DNA of 64,000 nt, taken from Hominenteromicrobium mulieris (GTDB lineage: Bacteria > Bacillota > Clostridia > Oscillospirales > Acutalibacteraceae). Below the pieces are notes generated by a model. That model did not search any database. It saw only the letters and a program-made list of their open reading frames with translations, and was not told the DNA's origin. Location: the NCBI GenBank assembly GCA_021029595.1, contig JAJJOY010000002.1:248001-312000 (forward strand). The letters are read 5' to 3'. The translations under genes were made by a program, and so were the position numbers. Positions 16,946 through 23,948 of this stretch are shown piece after piece. Position 1 is the stretch's first letter; every line of letters starts with the position of its first letter.

Positions 16946-17040
16946 TAGAAAGAGTGCTGCCGATGAACGGTTAACCCTCAATGATACTCAGAAAAAATGA
17001 GTCGTACACTTTTGGGCAAAGGGCGGCTCATTTCTTCTTT
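16946..17040 (+). ncRNA. Antisense antitoxin RNA of type I module, copy 1
   Basis: Expected transcript of about 95 nt from the promoter at 16912, beginning GAAAGAGTGCTGCCGATGAA, ending in a stem (TGAGTCG/CGGCTCA, then TTTCTTCTTT) at about 17040. It overlaps the last codons of the convergent toxin gene (stop at 17028), the arrangement of the txpA/RatA and bsrG/SR4 pairs, in which the RNA binds the toxin mRNA 3' end. Confidence 0.7.
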
Positions 17041-17111
17041 ATGTAGATGAGGATTTGTACGATTAAGTTCGCGGTCATCACGACCAAAGATAAAAGTTCA
17101 AAATCACTCAT
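17028..17111 (-). CDS. Holin-like small membrane toxin (type I toxin), copy 1
   Basis: 27 residues: MSDFELLSLVVMTANLIVQI followed by LIYIKKK, one membrane helix and a basic tail, the pattern of putative holin-like toxins (Hol_Tox). The ATG at 17111 is preceded by GAGAGAGGG. The ribosome site pairs with an upstream ATCCCTC (about 17144-17150), which would hide it in the full-length mRNA. Paralogue at 50296-50394. Expected to depolarise the membrane if the antitoxin RNA is lost, so stabilising the element. Confidence 0.8.
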   Translation of the reverse strand: MSDFELLSLVVMTANLIVQILIYIKKK

Positions 17112-17256
17112 GTCTATCATCCCTCTCTCCGTGTTGGATTGAGGGATTTTTTCATATTCAAGAAATGTTCCCTCACACGGTGCGGAAAATCCGCATCTGA
17201 GGGCCAACCGTCCACCGTTATGGCAGCACCCGAACTGCGTATTGCAGTTCGTTTTT

Positions 17257-17285
17257 ATTCTACCAGAAATATCCTTTTCTGGCAA
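17257..17285 (-). promoter_or_regulatory. Promoter of type I toxin mRNA, copy 1
   Basis: TTGCCA (17280-17285) - 17 bp - TAGAAT (17257-17262) on the minus strand, giving a structured 5' leader of about 140 nt. The identical promoter boxes and spacing recur at copy 2. Confidence 0.75.
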
Positions 17286-17348
17286 GATCTTTATTCACAC
17301 AGAAAAAAAACGGCAACATTGCCGGTTTTTCCGCATCCGTTCAATTCT

Positions 17349-17612
17349 TCAAAATGCAAGCAACAATTTATAATTTTCTCGAATAACATCACCCGTATCC
17401 CCGTTTGGTAAGATACTCCAAACCGTCTGTACCGTATACAACATCACATGTAGGCGAGACGTGTACGCTGCATATGCACACACTTCTGCACCGGCCAAAT
17501 GGTCTTCTGTTTGCTTCTCGTCATAGGTCAAAAGTTCAGTCATATTGTATGTTTTTATCTCACCGCGTTTTATCCACTTTTCTTTTTCGGTTTCAAATTT
17601 TGATTTTGTCAT
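17349..17612 (-). CDS. Hypothetical protein, 87 residues
   Basis: Short frame with AGGAGA 11 bases before the ATG at 17612. The N-terminal half is charged (MTKSKFETEKEKWIKRGEIK), the remainder carries AGAEVCAYAAYTSRLHVMLY. No family recognised and no clear membrane helix. It lies alone between the type I toxin cassette and the divergent integrase gene, where ICEs often keep excisionase or regulator genes, but it shows no HTH that I can see. Confidence 0.5.
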   Translation of the reverse strand: MTKSKFETEKEKWIKRGEIKTYNMTELLTYDEKQTEDHLAGAEVCAYAAYTSRLHVMLYTVQTVWSILPNGDTGDVIRENYKLLLAF

Positions 17613-17772
17613 AAAATTTCACTTCTCCTACAATAGCACTATAAATAGGCAGAGCTGTTTCTATATCGACAAGCTGAAACCGGCAACATTGCCGGTTTTT
17701 GTTTTTCTTTCCTTTCACTGTTAAACTGAATTAACCCTAACGGGAATTTTTATCTAACAGGAGAGGTTTACA

Positions 17773-18660
17773 ATGGAAAGAAAAGTCTGTACCATCGGAG
17801 AATGGCTGGATGTTTGGTATGAGGTATACGCCGTGCCGGAATATGCCTCGAAAACGCTCGAAATCTACCGAGATGCCCGAAAGAGGTTATCGCGGCGTTT
17901 CCCGGAAATCGAAAGCACGCTGCTCACCGAACTGCTGCCGGTCACATTTCAAAAAGCCTTGAACGACCTATCAAAGAAGTACGCAAAATCATCTTTACGG
18001 CATATCAAGTCGCTTTATAACTTGGCCTACCAAACCGCGATTGAGAATCACCAGTGTACGGAAAACCCGATCAATGGTGTCACCGTCCCCAAAAAAGCCT
18101 CGGAAAAAGTCATCAACGGGCTATCACACGAAGAACAGCAAGCGTTTGAAGAAGCTGCAAAGCAACTCACGATTCGAGATCAGTTCATTCTGCAAACCTT
18201 TCTTCTGACCGGCCTGCGGCGCGGAGAGCTGCAAAACCTGCGCTGGCAGGACTGGGATAAAAAAGCCAAGGTTCTGCGCGTTGAAAAAAGCAAAACAAAG
18301 AACGGCATTCGCAGCGTGCCGGTGATTCCCGAAGTCGCCCTTATGCTCACACATCTGCAAGGCTGGGCTAAGCGCTGCAGCTCTAACCGATACATATTCG
18401 GCGATGCAGAACCGGTAAGCGCCGGTCACTTACGGCACATTTGCCTGTACACTTCAAAGTGCGCCGGAATTCGCCGCGTATCGCCGCACATGCTGCGCCA
18501 TACCTTCGCGACCCGAATGATTGAAAACGGCTCGGACGCAAAAAGCCTTGCTCTTATCATTGGCCACTCCAACCCGGCCTTTACGCTCCGCCGGTACGTC
18601 CACCCGGATCACACATCCCTCTACGAGCAAATGTGCCGTCTTTCAAGCGTACAGCAATAA
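17773..18660 (+). CDS. int: Tyrosine recombinase (integrase)
   Basis: 295 residues. It catalyses integration and excision at the 53-bp core. The N-terminal arm/core-binding SAM-like domain spans about 1-95; the catalytic domain shows Arg in LLTGLRRGEL (about 145), HMLRHTFATRM (about 239), GHSNPAFT (about 263) and the nucleophile Tyr in RRYVHP (about 274). AGGAGAGG precedes the ATG. Shorter than the roughly 400-residue Tn916 enzyme because it lacks a separate N-terminal arm domain. No adjacent xis was recognised. Confidence 0.95.
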   Translation: MERKVCTIGEWLDVWYEVYAVPEYASKTLEIYRDARKRLSRRFPEIESTLLTELLPVTFQKALNDLSKKYAKSSLRHIKSLYNLAYQTAIENHQCTENPINGVTVPKKASEKVINGLSHEEQQAFEEAAKQLTIRDQFILQTFLLTGLRRGELQNLRWQDWDKKAKVLRVEKSKTKNGIRSVPVIPEVALMLTHLQGWAKRCSSNRYIFGDAEPVSAGHLRHICLYTSKCAGIRRVSPHMLRHTFATRMIENGSDAKSLALIIGHSNPAFTLRRYVHPDHTSLYEQMCRLSSVQQ

Positions 18661-18740
18661 ACCGGCAACATTGCCGCTTTTTAAAATAGAAAAACCTACT
18701 CACCACTATCGGCGGGTAGGTTTTACCTTTGCTATCCTCT
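18661..18740. repeat. TA-cassette boundary repeat, copy 1
   Basis: Starts with the 16-bp palindrome, then an 8-bp stem AAACCTAC/GTAGGTTT enclosing CACCACTATCGGCG. Nearly identical to 20573-20653 and partly to 19776-19857. The stretch 18741-19105 that follows has no gene I can support apart from one further palindrome at 19070. Confidence 0.75.
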
Positions 18741-19105
18741 GCTTTTTATGCGTAATGAACGATTTGATTAAGGGTATAGAGCTGCGTTTCGTTTTCTGCC
18801 GCATAATCAGCATTTGGGGTTGAAACCTTTTTTAATAGATATAGGGTATCTCCAAATAAAACAAATTTAGATTTAGTAAATCTTGATTTGATACTATATT
18901 CGAGACCGGCAAAAAAGAGGTTTGAAGATTTGTAGAATGATTTGTAGATTGTTCTGTGCAGAACAAAGTCATTATCTGTTTGCTTCCCATCGCCCAGTGC
19001 AAAAACTCATTGAGCTCAAAATAACGCGAAATACAAATAAGTCTCTGCAACAAATTTTCCAGAGCAAAAGTGGCAACATTGCCGCTTTTCGCCCATATAA
19101 GCACT

Positions 19106-19420
19106 TTATAGTTCTGGAAACAGAATTCGTAGATAGTCGCGGCGAGCATAGAGTATACGGTCGATATAAATATCATTGCCACAAGCGCGATAAAAGCTGA
19201 TATAATTCCCACTTACAATAAATCTGTAGTCGCTCTCTATATCCGCAATCGAAGACAGCAACGCTCCGGCGTACGCATAATTCTGCAAAACTCGCAAACT
19301 TTTTGTGATCCGGCTTACCGTTGTCAAAGCTGCGGAGGGATTCAGCAAATCTTCTTCGATATAAGCTTTGATCTCCATGAGGTCATTTTGTGCTTCTGCG
19401 GATAAATGCAAATTATTCAT
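19106..19420 (-). CDS. ParE/RelE-family toxin
   Basis: 104 residues with the RelE/ParE fold pattern: LHLSAEAQNDLMEIKAYIEE, hydrophobic core, YRFIVSGNYISFYRACGN and DIYIDRILYARRDYLRILF at the end. The ATG at 19420 overlaps the antitoxin stop, the usual coupling. ParE members poison gyrase, RelE members cleave mRNA at the ribosome; the C-terminal RILYARRDYLRIL (parE-like) favours the former, but the class is inferred. Confidence 0.87.
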   Translation of the reverse strand: MNNLHLSAEAQNDLMEIKAYIEEDLLNPSAALTTVSRITKSLRVLQNYAYAGALLSSIADIESDYRFIVSGNYISFYRACGNDIYIDRILYARRDYLRILFPEL

Positions 19421-19667
19421 TCGTAACCCCAAGCTTTTTTTCTACGTCTTCTAACGACAGCCAGCCTTTCTCCTCGCCGGACTTACGACCTTTTGCAAGC
19501 TCGTTCATTAACCGAAGTGTTGCCTGCGTCTTCTCAAAATCCTGCATATCGAGAATTGCATATCGGCCACGCCCGTTTTTGGTCAGAAAAACCGGCGCAC
19601 CAATAGCTACGTCTCGCAGAACATCGCTGTAATTTCGCAGATCAGAAATAGGTTTGATATTTGGCAT
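19413..19667 (-). CDS. Phd/YefM-family antitoxin
   Basis: 84 residues: N-terminal DNA-binding Phd domain (IKPISDLRNYSDVLRDVAIG, VFLTKNGRGRYAILDMQDFE) and a C-terminal toxin-binding tail (EEKGWLSLEDVEKKLG). Upstream gene of the pair, with GGAG before ATG; expected to repress its own promoter together with the toxin. Confidence 0.9.
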   Translation of the reverse strand: MPNIKPISDLRNYSDVLRDVAIGAPVFLTKNGRGRYAILDMQDFEKTQATLRLMNELAKGRKSGEEKGWLSLEDVEKKLGVTNE

Positions 19668-19775
19668 ATTGTCCCACTCCTTTCATAATCTACTTTTATT
19701 ATACTCATATCTTACGATAAATTCAACATCTAATTTAGCACTAAATTTTACAGCATAAGAGTTGTTCTTTATAAG

Positions 19776-19857
19776 ACAAAAACCTACTCACACTATTGGC
19801 GGGTAGTTTTTTGTCTTTGGTCTTCTCTGCTTTTTCAAAATCCGGCAACATTGCCGC
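19776..19857. repeat. TA-cassette boundary repeat, copy 2
   Basis: Hairpin AAACCTAC...GGTAG followed by TTTGTCTTTGGTCTTCTCTG and the palindrome; matches 20605-20682 almost base for base, including a stretch that at 20608-20690 is the 3' end of the ParB-like gene. Here it is an orphan copy of that gene end. Confidence 0.75.
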
Positions 19858-19864
19858 TTTTTGA

Positions 19865-20272
19865 TTAAAGACGAGCAAGCAATTCATCTGGTGTGAACGC
19901 AATGACTTTACTTCTTGAAAAATCACGCACATTACGCGTTATGATGTAATCCGCATGAATACGTTCAGCTGTAACGCTTTGCACGGCATCTTCAAAATCA
20001 GGCCATTGCAAAGCAGCCGCACGAAATAAATCCGAATCATTCAATTCTGCAAATTCAAAAATTAAAGAAAGCATGTGAAGAACTTCTTCAATTCTCTGTG
20101 CATCCATCTCTTTGCGCATAATGTAAACTAAATTTGCAAATGTTAACGCCGAAATATATCCTTTGGCTTGTTCGGTCTCACAGAGTTTCCACACCATAGA
20201 AGAAGCCCGAACAAAATTCTCTCGATTTTGCAGAACGTCGAGCAGGATATTCGCATCAATCAGCAATTTCAT
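19865..20272 (-). CDS. PIN-domain (VapC-like) toxin
   Basis: 135 residues with PIN nuclease layout: LLIDANILLDVLQ (first acidic residue, about 6), a middle E in LTFANLVYIMRKE (about 45-50), DFEDAVQSVTAE (about 91) and ADYIITRNVRDFS (about 106-118). These form the Mg2+-dependent RNase site. The ATG lies within the upstream antitoxin gene's end (17-bp overlap). Probable target tRNA or rRNA. Confidence 0.88.
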   Translation of the reverse strand: MKLLIDANILLDVLQNRENFVRASSMVWKLCETEQAKGYISALTFANLVYIMRKEMDAQRIEEVLHMLSLIFEFAELNDSDLFRAAALQWPDFEDAVQSVTAERIHADYIITRNVRDFSRSKVIAFTPDELLARL

Positions 20273-20492
20273 ATTTTTCCTTCAGCCTTTCTGTTCGCAC
20301 TTCATCAAGGTCAGCATCATTTTTTAAAATCCCGATCAGCGAATCCGTAAGATACGAAATTGCCATATCTTTAGGGACGAAGCGGCCCACCTCATGGCCG
20401 TTTTTCGTTACGATCACCTCTTGACCCGAAATAACAAGATTTAGATACCTGCCAAAATTATTCTGCATTTCTGTTGCTGTTGCTGAGATCAT
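20256..20492 (-). CDS. Phd/YefM-type antitoxin of the PIN toxin
   Basis: 78 residues; MISATATEMQNNFGRYLNLV and EVIVTKNGHEVGRFVPK are the Phd N-terminal DNA-binding domain, followed by an acidic/basic C-terminal helix. GGAGGTGCTGG before the ATG. An AT-rich region with overlapping TTAGCTAATAT repeats (20507-20542) lies just upstream and is a likely operator. Confidence 0.88.
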   Translation of the reverse strand: MISATATEMQNNFGRYLNLVISGQEVIVTKNGHEVGRFVPKDMAISYLTDSLIGILKNDADLDEVRTERLKEKYEIAD

Positions 20493-20506
20493 TCCAGCAC
20501 CTCCTT

Positions 20507-20542
20507 TAGCTAATATTATACTACTATATATTAGCTAATATG
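20507..20542. promoter_or_regulatory. Candidate operator of the PIN/Phd cassette
   Basis: TTAGCTAATATTATAC and ATATTAGCTAATATG repeat the palindromic core TTAGCTAA twice within 36 bp directly upstream of the antitoxin gene, as expected for an autorepressed Phd operator. Confidence 0.55.
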
Positions 20543-20572
20543 TCAAGACTATACGAGCACATAAATATCCTA

Positions 20573-20690
20573 ACCGGCAACATTGCCGCTTTTTAAAATG
20601 GAAAAGCCTACTCACCACTACCGGCGGGTAGGTTTTTGTCTTTGGTCTTCTCTGCTTTTTCAAAATCCGGCAACATTGCCGCTTTTTGAT
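20573..20690. repeat. TA-cassette boundary repeat, copy 3
   Basis: Palindrome, AAAATGG spacer, AAGCCTAC...GTAGG hairpin, TTTGTCTTTGGTCTTCTCTG and a second palindrome. The first part equals copy 1, the second part equals copy 2. Overlaps the 3' end of the ParB-like gene. Confidence 0.75.
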
Positions 20691-21474
20691 TTCTCTCTGC
20701 GGCAATGGCACGTGCTTGCACAAACGGCAGCTTACCGCGCATTAAGCGCTGCTTTTCTCGCCCGGTAAGTTGTTCTGAGAGCTGCTTATAGATGCGCACC
20801 GTGCGTTCGGAGACGCCGAGAAGCTGCATCAGCCGCGTCTGTAAACCGCCTTTGATCTCACCGGCGTCCTTCATGCCTTTCAGCAGCTTGTAGTAATTCT
20901 CATAGAGTTGGAGCCGGATACGCGGACTTTCTGCCGCCTGCTGCCTGCGATGAATTTCCCGGCGGCGCCGTTCACGAGGATCACGTATCTGCCGTTTGAT
21001 TTTGTAAACATAGCACGGGATTTTCGTCCAGTGCAGGCACTCCCGCAGATACCAAAACCGATATGCCCCCAGAAACACACGGTATCGACCGCCCGTTTCA
21101 AGCGTCACACCGATGGGATATTGCAGCAGCTCCATCACGTCCGGCTTAGAAAGCTTCGAGTTTTCAACGGCGTGATAGCTTACTTCGCCAGGCATATCGA
21201 TCCTGTCTGCATCGATGAGATGCACCCGCCCTATCGGCGGCTTTAACTCTTCTCGTGTGCTGCCTATCGCGTAAACACGACGGTATTGCTCGGCTATATT
21301 GTCCTCCACCCACTCCTTGCGCAAGATTTCCACAAGATATAGATGTTCCTTGCACGGAACCAATGCCCACTTCTCATTTTTTAGCGGCATGTCCTCCGGC
21401 ACACGCCAACACAGCTCTTTTCCCGGCATACGGGACTGCTTGTACTGCGGTTTTGCATAAATGATCTCTGTCAT
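20608..21474 (-). CDS. Possible separately translated ParB-like protein
   Basis: Internal start ATG at 21474 in the frame above, with AAAGGA six bases upstream. The 288-residue product has an N-terminal region unlike a full ParB nuclease domain (the GERR motif seen in the right-end ParB is absent; the corresponding stretch reads GGRYRVFLGAYRFWYLREC). It keeps the central HTH module, ending in an EKAEKTKDK tail. Loss of GERR suggests loss of the CTPase function, leaving a DNA-binding repressor or accessory partition protein. Inference. Confidence 0.55.
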   Translation of the reverse strand: MTEIIYAKPQYKQSRMPGKELCWRVPEDMPLKNEKWALVPCKEHLYLVEILRKEWVEDNIAEQYRRVYAIGSTREELKPPIGRVHLIDADRIDMPGEVSYHAVENSKLSKPDVMELLQYPIGVTLETGGRYRVFLGAYRFWYLRECLHWTKIPCYVYKIKRQIRDPRERRRREIHRRQQAAESPRIRLQLYENYYKLLKGMKDAGEIKGGLQTRLMQLLGVSERTVRIYKQLSEQLTGREKQRLMRGKLPFVQARAIAAERNQKAAMLPDFEKAEKTKDKNLPAGSGE

Positions 21475-22254
21475 GATATTCCTTTCCCCACCGCAAAGCG
21501 CCACTTTTGCACGCTTATACTTGCGGTATAGTTGATTCTTCCTGTTTACTCTATTCTTCCTGTAAACTCTAAATACCGTATACCCCTTCTCCTTAATCAG
21601 GCATAAAAACTGTAGCTGGGGGTAAGGGTTCATAGGGGTGTCACATTTGACTACGGGGGTATTCAAAGAAGAAAGCAGCATGAGTAAAATACAGCGCAAA
21701 AGCAAAAGTTCCGCCGGTTTGTACCGACGGAAACGATTGAAGCTCTGCCCCTTATTGCCCATAAAACTGCGATCTTCCGCACGCACACAAAGGATCCCCT
21801 TATCGCGCAAGGCTGCTACAAGGCGCGAAACAGAGCGCATAGAGCATCCGCACGCATCGGCAAGGCTGCGGCGGGAAATCGCCCAGCTATCCTCACCGAT
21901 TTGCAGCATGATCTGGCTGTATACCTTCACTTCACGGTGGTGCAGCTTCTCTACATCATCCATGTCTGCGCGATATTTGAGCCCCTTGGTGTTCACAACG
22001 CGGTATGTATTACTGCGCTGACGGCCGTTCTCATCAAAGCGCGGCTTAACTTCCACTAAGCCCGCACGCGTCAGCTCGCGCAAAGCACGTGCATAGGTCG
22101 ATTCACTGATTCCGAGCGCCTCGCAGGTCTTTCGTTTGCTCCAAAAGGAAACACCCTCTTTGTCTGCATGCGCCTGTAAAAAAGCTAACAGCTTTACGCT
22201 ACGAGGGGTAAGGCTGCTGATATTAAGGTCTAATGTCGCGTAAAAGTCGTTCAT
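20608..22254 (-). CDS. HTH initiator-like domain continuous with a ParB-like protein
   Basis: A single 548-codon frame that looks like two genes. Residues 1-170 carry two winged-helix regions (TPRSVKLLAFLQAHADKEGV ... GISESTYARALRELTRAGLV; then RRSLADACGCSMRSVSRLVA), as in replication or plasmid regulators. Residues about 175-255 have odd composition (VYRKNRVNRKNQLYRKYKR) and coincide with tandem DNA repeats. From Met 261 (21474, preceded by AAAGGAATATC) the rest resembles the ParB at 62231: CLHWTKIPCYVYK, GEIKGGLQTRLMQLLGVSER, IYKQLSEQLTGREKQRLM. It may be two separately translated products, a fusion, or both. Start at 22254 has AAGGAGGGG. Confidence 0.7.
   Translation of the reverse strand: MNDFYATLDLNISSLTPRSVKLLAFLQAHADKEGVSFWSKRKTCEALGISESTYARALRELTRAGLVEVKPRFDENGRQRSNTYRVVNTKGLKYRADMDDVEKLHHREVKVYSQIMLQIGEDSWAISRRSLADACGCSMRSVSRLVAALRDKGILCVRAEDRSFMGNKGQSFNRFRRYKPAELLLLRCILLMLLSSLNTPVVKCDTPMNPYPQLQFLCLIKEKGYTVFRVYRKNRVNRKNQLYRKYKRAKVALCGGERNIMTEIIYAKPQYKQSRMPGKELCWRVPEDMPLKNEKWALVPCKEHLYLVEILRKEWVEDNIAEQYRRVYAIGSTREELKPPIGRVHLIDADRIDMPGEVSYHAVENSKLSKPDVMELLQYPIGVTLETGGRYRVFLGAYRFWYLRECLHWTKIPCYVYKIKRQIRDPRERRRREIHRRQQAAESPRIRLQLYENYYKLLKGMKDAGEIKGGLQTRLMQLLGVSERTVRIYKQLSEQLTGREKQRLMRGKLPFVQARAIAAERNQKAAMLPDFEKAEKTKDKNLPAGSGE
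21535..21570. repeat. Tandem 18-bp iteron-like repeats
   Basis: ATTCTTCCTGTTTACTCT then ATTCTTCCTGTAAACTCT, directly adjacent with two differences, flanked by ATACTTGCGGTATAG and AAATACCGTATACC, which share an inverted TACCG/CGGTA core. Located between the initiator-like domain and the ParB-like start. Confidence 0.55.
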
Positions 22255-22299
22255 CGGTCTTGCCCCTCCTTTGCGTTTAGTCTGTTAGCTTTTATGGAT

Positions 22300-23340
22300 T
22301 TAGTCTTTGCTTTTACTTATGTCACGGATGATTTTGCAGCCGAAAGGCGGCGTATCAAATTCATCATAATACGGGTCATCAGTCGCTATGATATTAAAAA
22401 CACCCACGACTGGCTTTTCTTCATCTACCATTGACTGTTCGTCTTTTAAAACATCAGCAAACCGTGAATTCGCTCTCAAACACGCTGCTTCAATTATTTT
22501 AAATTCGTCTTCGGTGTAAGATTCATTTTTTGCTATATTGGAAAAAAGCAAAAAATGTGGCATCCCATAACGTCGCCCGTTATAGACCTCTACAACACTT
22601 GCACGTGAGCTCTCTTTGGGATCACGTAATACATCTTCAAGCACGACCCAATCACTCGGGTATATAATATACCCGTCTTTCATGTCTATTTTTTTCATGC
22701 TTTTATGCCCATCAAAAGCTGCACGCTGATTATTACACCAGAAGAGTTCCATTTTTTTGTAGTGCATCTGCATTTCACGACTCAGTTCATTTATATAACG
22801 GCTTTTGCTTTCACTGTGCTGAATTGTTTCGTTTAGCGACGCAGAGCTAAAGACAGAAAGCTCACTTTTGACCTCTTCCGGTATATCTAAAGTCAAAACA
22901 ATGAGATAGTTTACATATCGACCAAATGTTGTTTTCTCTTTTTTTGCTTTTTCTTTTACTAACCCGTAATTTGTCGCTGTAAATTCTATTGTTCTTTTAA
23001 TTTTTTCGCCTTTTTCTTTTTTTGGAATATCCATTTGGCAATTTTCGTCCGATAAAAATCTCTCAAGTCTTTGATAGGCGACCCTACGCTTCACGCTGAG
23101 ATCGTTACTATACTCTCGTTTAGCCATATTTTGCTCAATTTGCTGTATATTGATTTGGCAAAACTCAAGCAAATTCATTCGTACTTTTTCCGGCATTGCC
23201 AGCATCATGTCAACAATAAAATTGAGTACATTTACGCCTTTGCCACCCGTTATATCTGCATATTCGCGCACTAAACGTAAATTTCTCCCCGAAAAAGTTA
23301 CACTTGGTATAATTGTATTTTTGATATTCAAGAAAGACAT
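22300..23340 (-). CDS. Tandem ribbon-helix-helix-like protein, probable autoregulator
   Basis: 346 residues, no named family recognised. Two similar segments, VTFSGRNLRLVREYADITGG with NFIVDMML-MPEKVRM (about 14-55) and IEFTATNYGLVKEKAKKEKT with NYLIVLTLDIPEEVKS (about 115-160), each look like beta-strand-helix-helix DNA-binding units of RHH type. The C-terminal half holds DGYIIYPSDWVVLEDVLRD and an acidic end. Its promoter is bracketed by two 16-bp palindromes, supporting autoregulation. Divergent AT-rich composition compared with neighbouring transfer genes. Confidence 0.6.
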   Translation of the reverse strand: MSFLNIKNTIIPSVTFSGRNLRLVREYADITGGKGVNVLNFIVDMMLAMPEKVRMNLLEFCQINIQQIEQNMAKREYSNDLSVKRRVAYQRLERFLSDENCQMDIPKKEKGEKIKRTIEFTATNYGLVKEKAKKEKTTFGRYVNYLIVLTLDIPEEVKSELSVFSSASLNETIQHSESKSRYINELSREMQMHYKKMELFWCNNQRAAFDGHKSMKKIDMKDGYIIYPSDWVVLEDVLRDPKESSRASVVEVYNGRRYGMPHFLLFSNIAKNESYTEDEFKIIEAACLRANSRFADVLKDEQSMVDEEKPVVGVFNIIATDDPYYDEFDTPPFGCKIIRDISKSKD

Positions 23341-23363
23341 TTAAAATCACCTAATCTAAAAAG

Positions 23364-23426
23364 CCCTTTAATTCAAGGGTAGTATAACAAATTTTCTTTA
23401 TTCTGTCAATCCCTTAAATTAAAGGG
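23364..23426 (-). promoter_or_regulatory. Promoter bracketed by twin operators
   Basis: Minus-strand promoter TTGACA (23404-23409) - 17 bp - TATACT (23381-23386). Operator 1, CCCTTTAATTCAAGGG (23364-23379), abuts the -10 box; operator 2, CCCTTAAATTAAAGGG (23411-23426), abuts the -35 box. Centres are 47 bp apart. Binding at either would block RNA polymerase. Confidence 0.8.
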
Positions 23427-23437
23427 TATTGAACTTT

Positions 23438-23947
23438 TTAAGGGTTCGGAGTTGCTTCCACCACACTCTCTGGTGCAGGCTCGGGTGTGGGTTCCGGTGT
23501 CGGCTCCGGAGTAGCCTCAGGCACTTGCGCTACGGCCGACTGCGGAATATAGAAATATGTGCCATCCGGCAGCATAGCGTAGTAAAACTCTCCGCAAACG
23601 CCAGACACGACCATGTTTGTCCCGGCTTCAAGTGTCCCGTCTGCCTCTGCATCCGGGACAGGCAGCCAGTAATACGGCGCTGCTTCTACGTTATACGCAT
23701 TAAATTCGCTGACCGGGCTCACCACGTAGACCACCGGCTCCGGCGTTGCAGTCGGTTCCGTGCTCGGTTCCGGCGTGGCCGTGGGCTTTGGTGTTGCTGC
23801 GGCTTTGGTCTCCAATGTTTCTATACGTGTCTGTGCCTCCTGCAGGTCGCCGGTCATCGTGTTGATGCGCACGATCTGCGAGATCAGCACCGCGATCACA
23901 AGCGCGATAGCCGTAACGATTCCAATAAAAGCCTGTTTGATTGTCAT
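23438..23947 (-). CDS. Membrane-anchored SH3-like protein with Pro/Thr/Glu linkers
   Basis: 169 residues. Start at 23947 (MTIKQAFIGIVTAIALVIAV) chosen for AAAGGACG; one N-terminal helix, a short coiled coil (TGDLQEAQTRIETLETK), a TPEP-rich linker, an SH3-like central part (GTNMVVSGVCGEFYYAMLPD, YFYIPQSAVAQV) and a second PEPTPEP tail. Probably an extracytoplasmic accessory of the transfer machine next to the hydrolase gene. Family not recognised. A direct copy of the operator half-site AAGGG is close to its stop. Confidence 0.7.
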   Translation of the reverse strand: MTIKQAFIGIVTAIALVIAVLISQIVRINTMTGDLQEAQTRIETLETKAAATPKPTATPEPSTEPTATPEPVVYVVSPVSEFNAYNVEAAPYYWLPVPDAEADGTLEAGTNMVVSGVCGEFYYAMLPDGTYFYIPQSAVAQVPEATPEPTPEPTPEPAPESVVEATPNP

Positions 23948-23948
23948 A

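Noticed and set aside
17139-17411. Plus-strand frame over the type I toxin leader
   Set aside because: No ribosome site; it covers the structured toxin mRNA leader and is not matched in the second copy.
18832-19212. Minus-strand frame of 126 codons with hydrophobic N-terminus
   Set aside because: Overlaps the ParE-like toxin gene in another frame, lacks a ribosome site and spans a dispersed palindrome; composition looks accidental.
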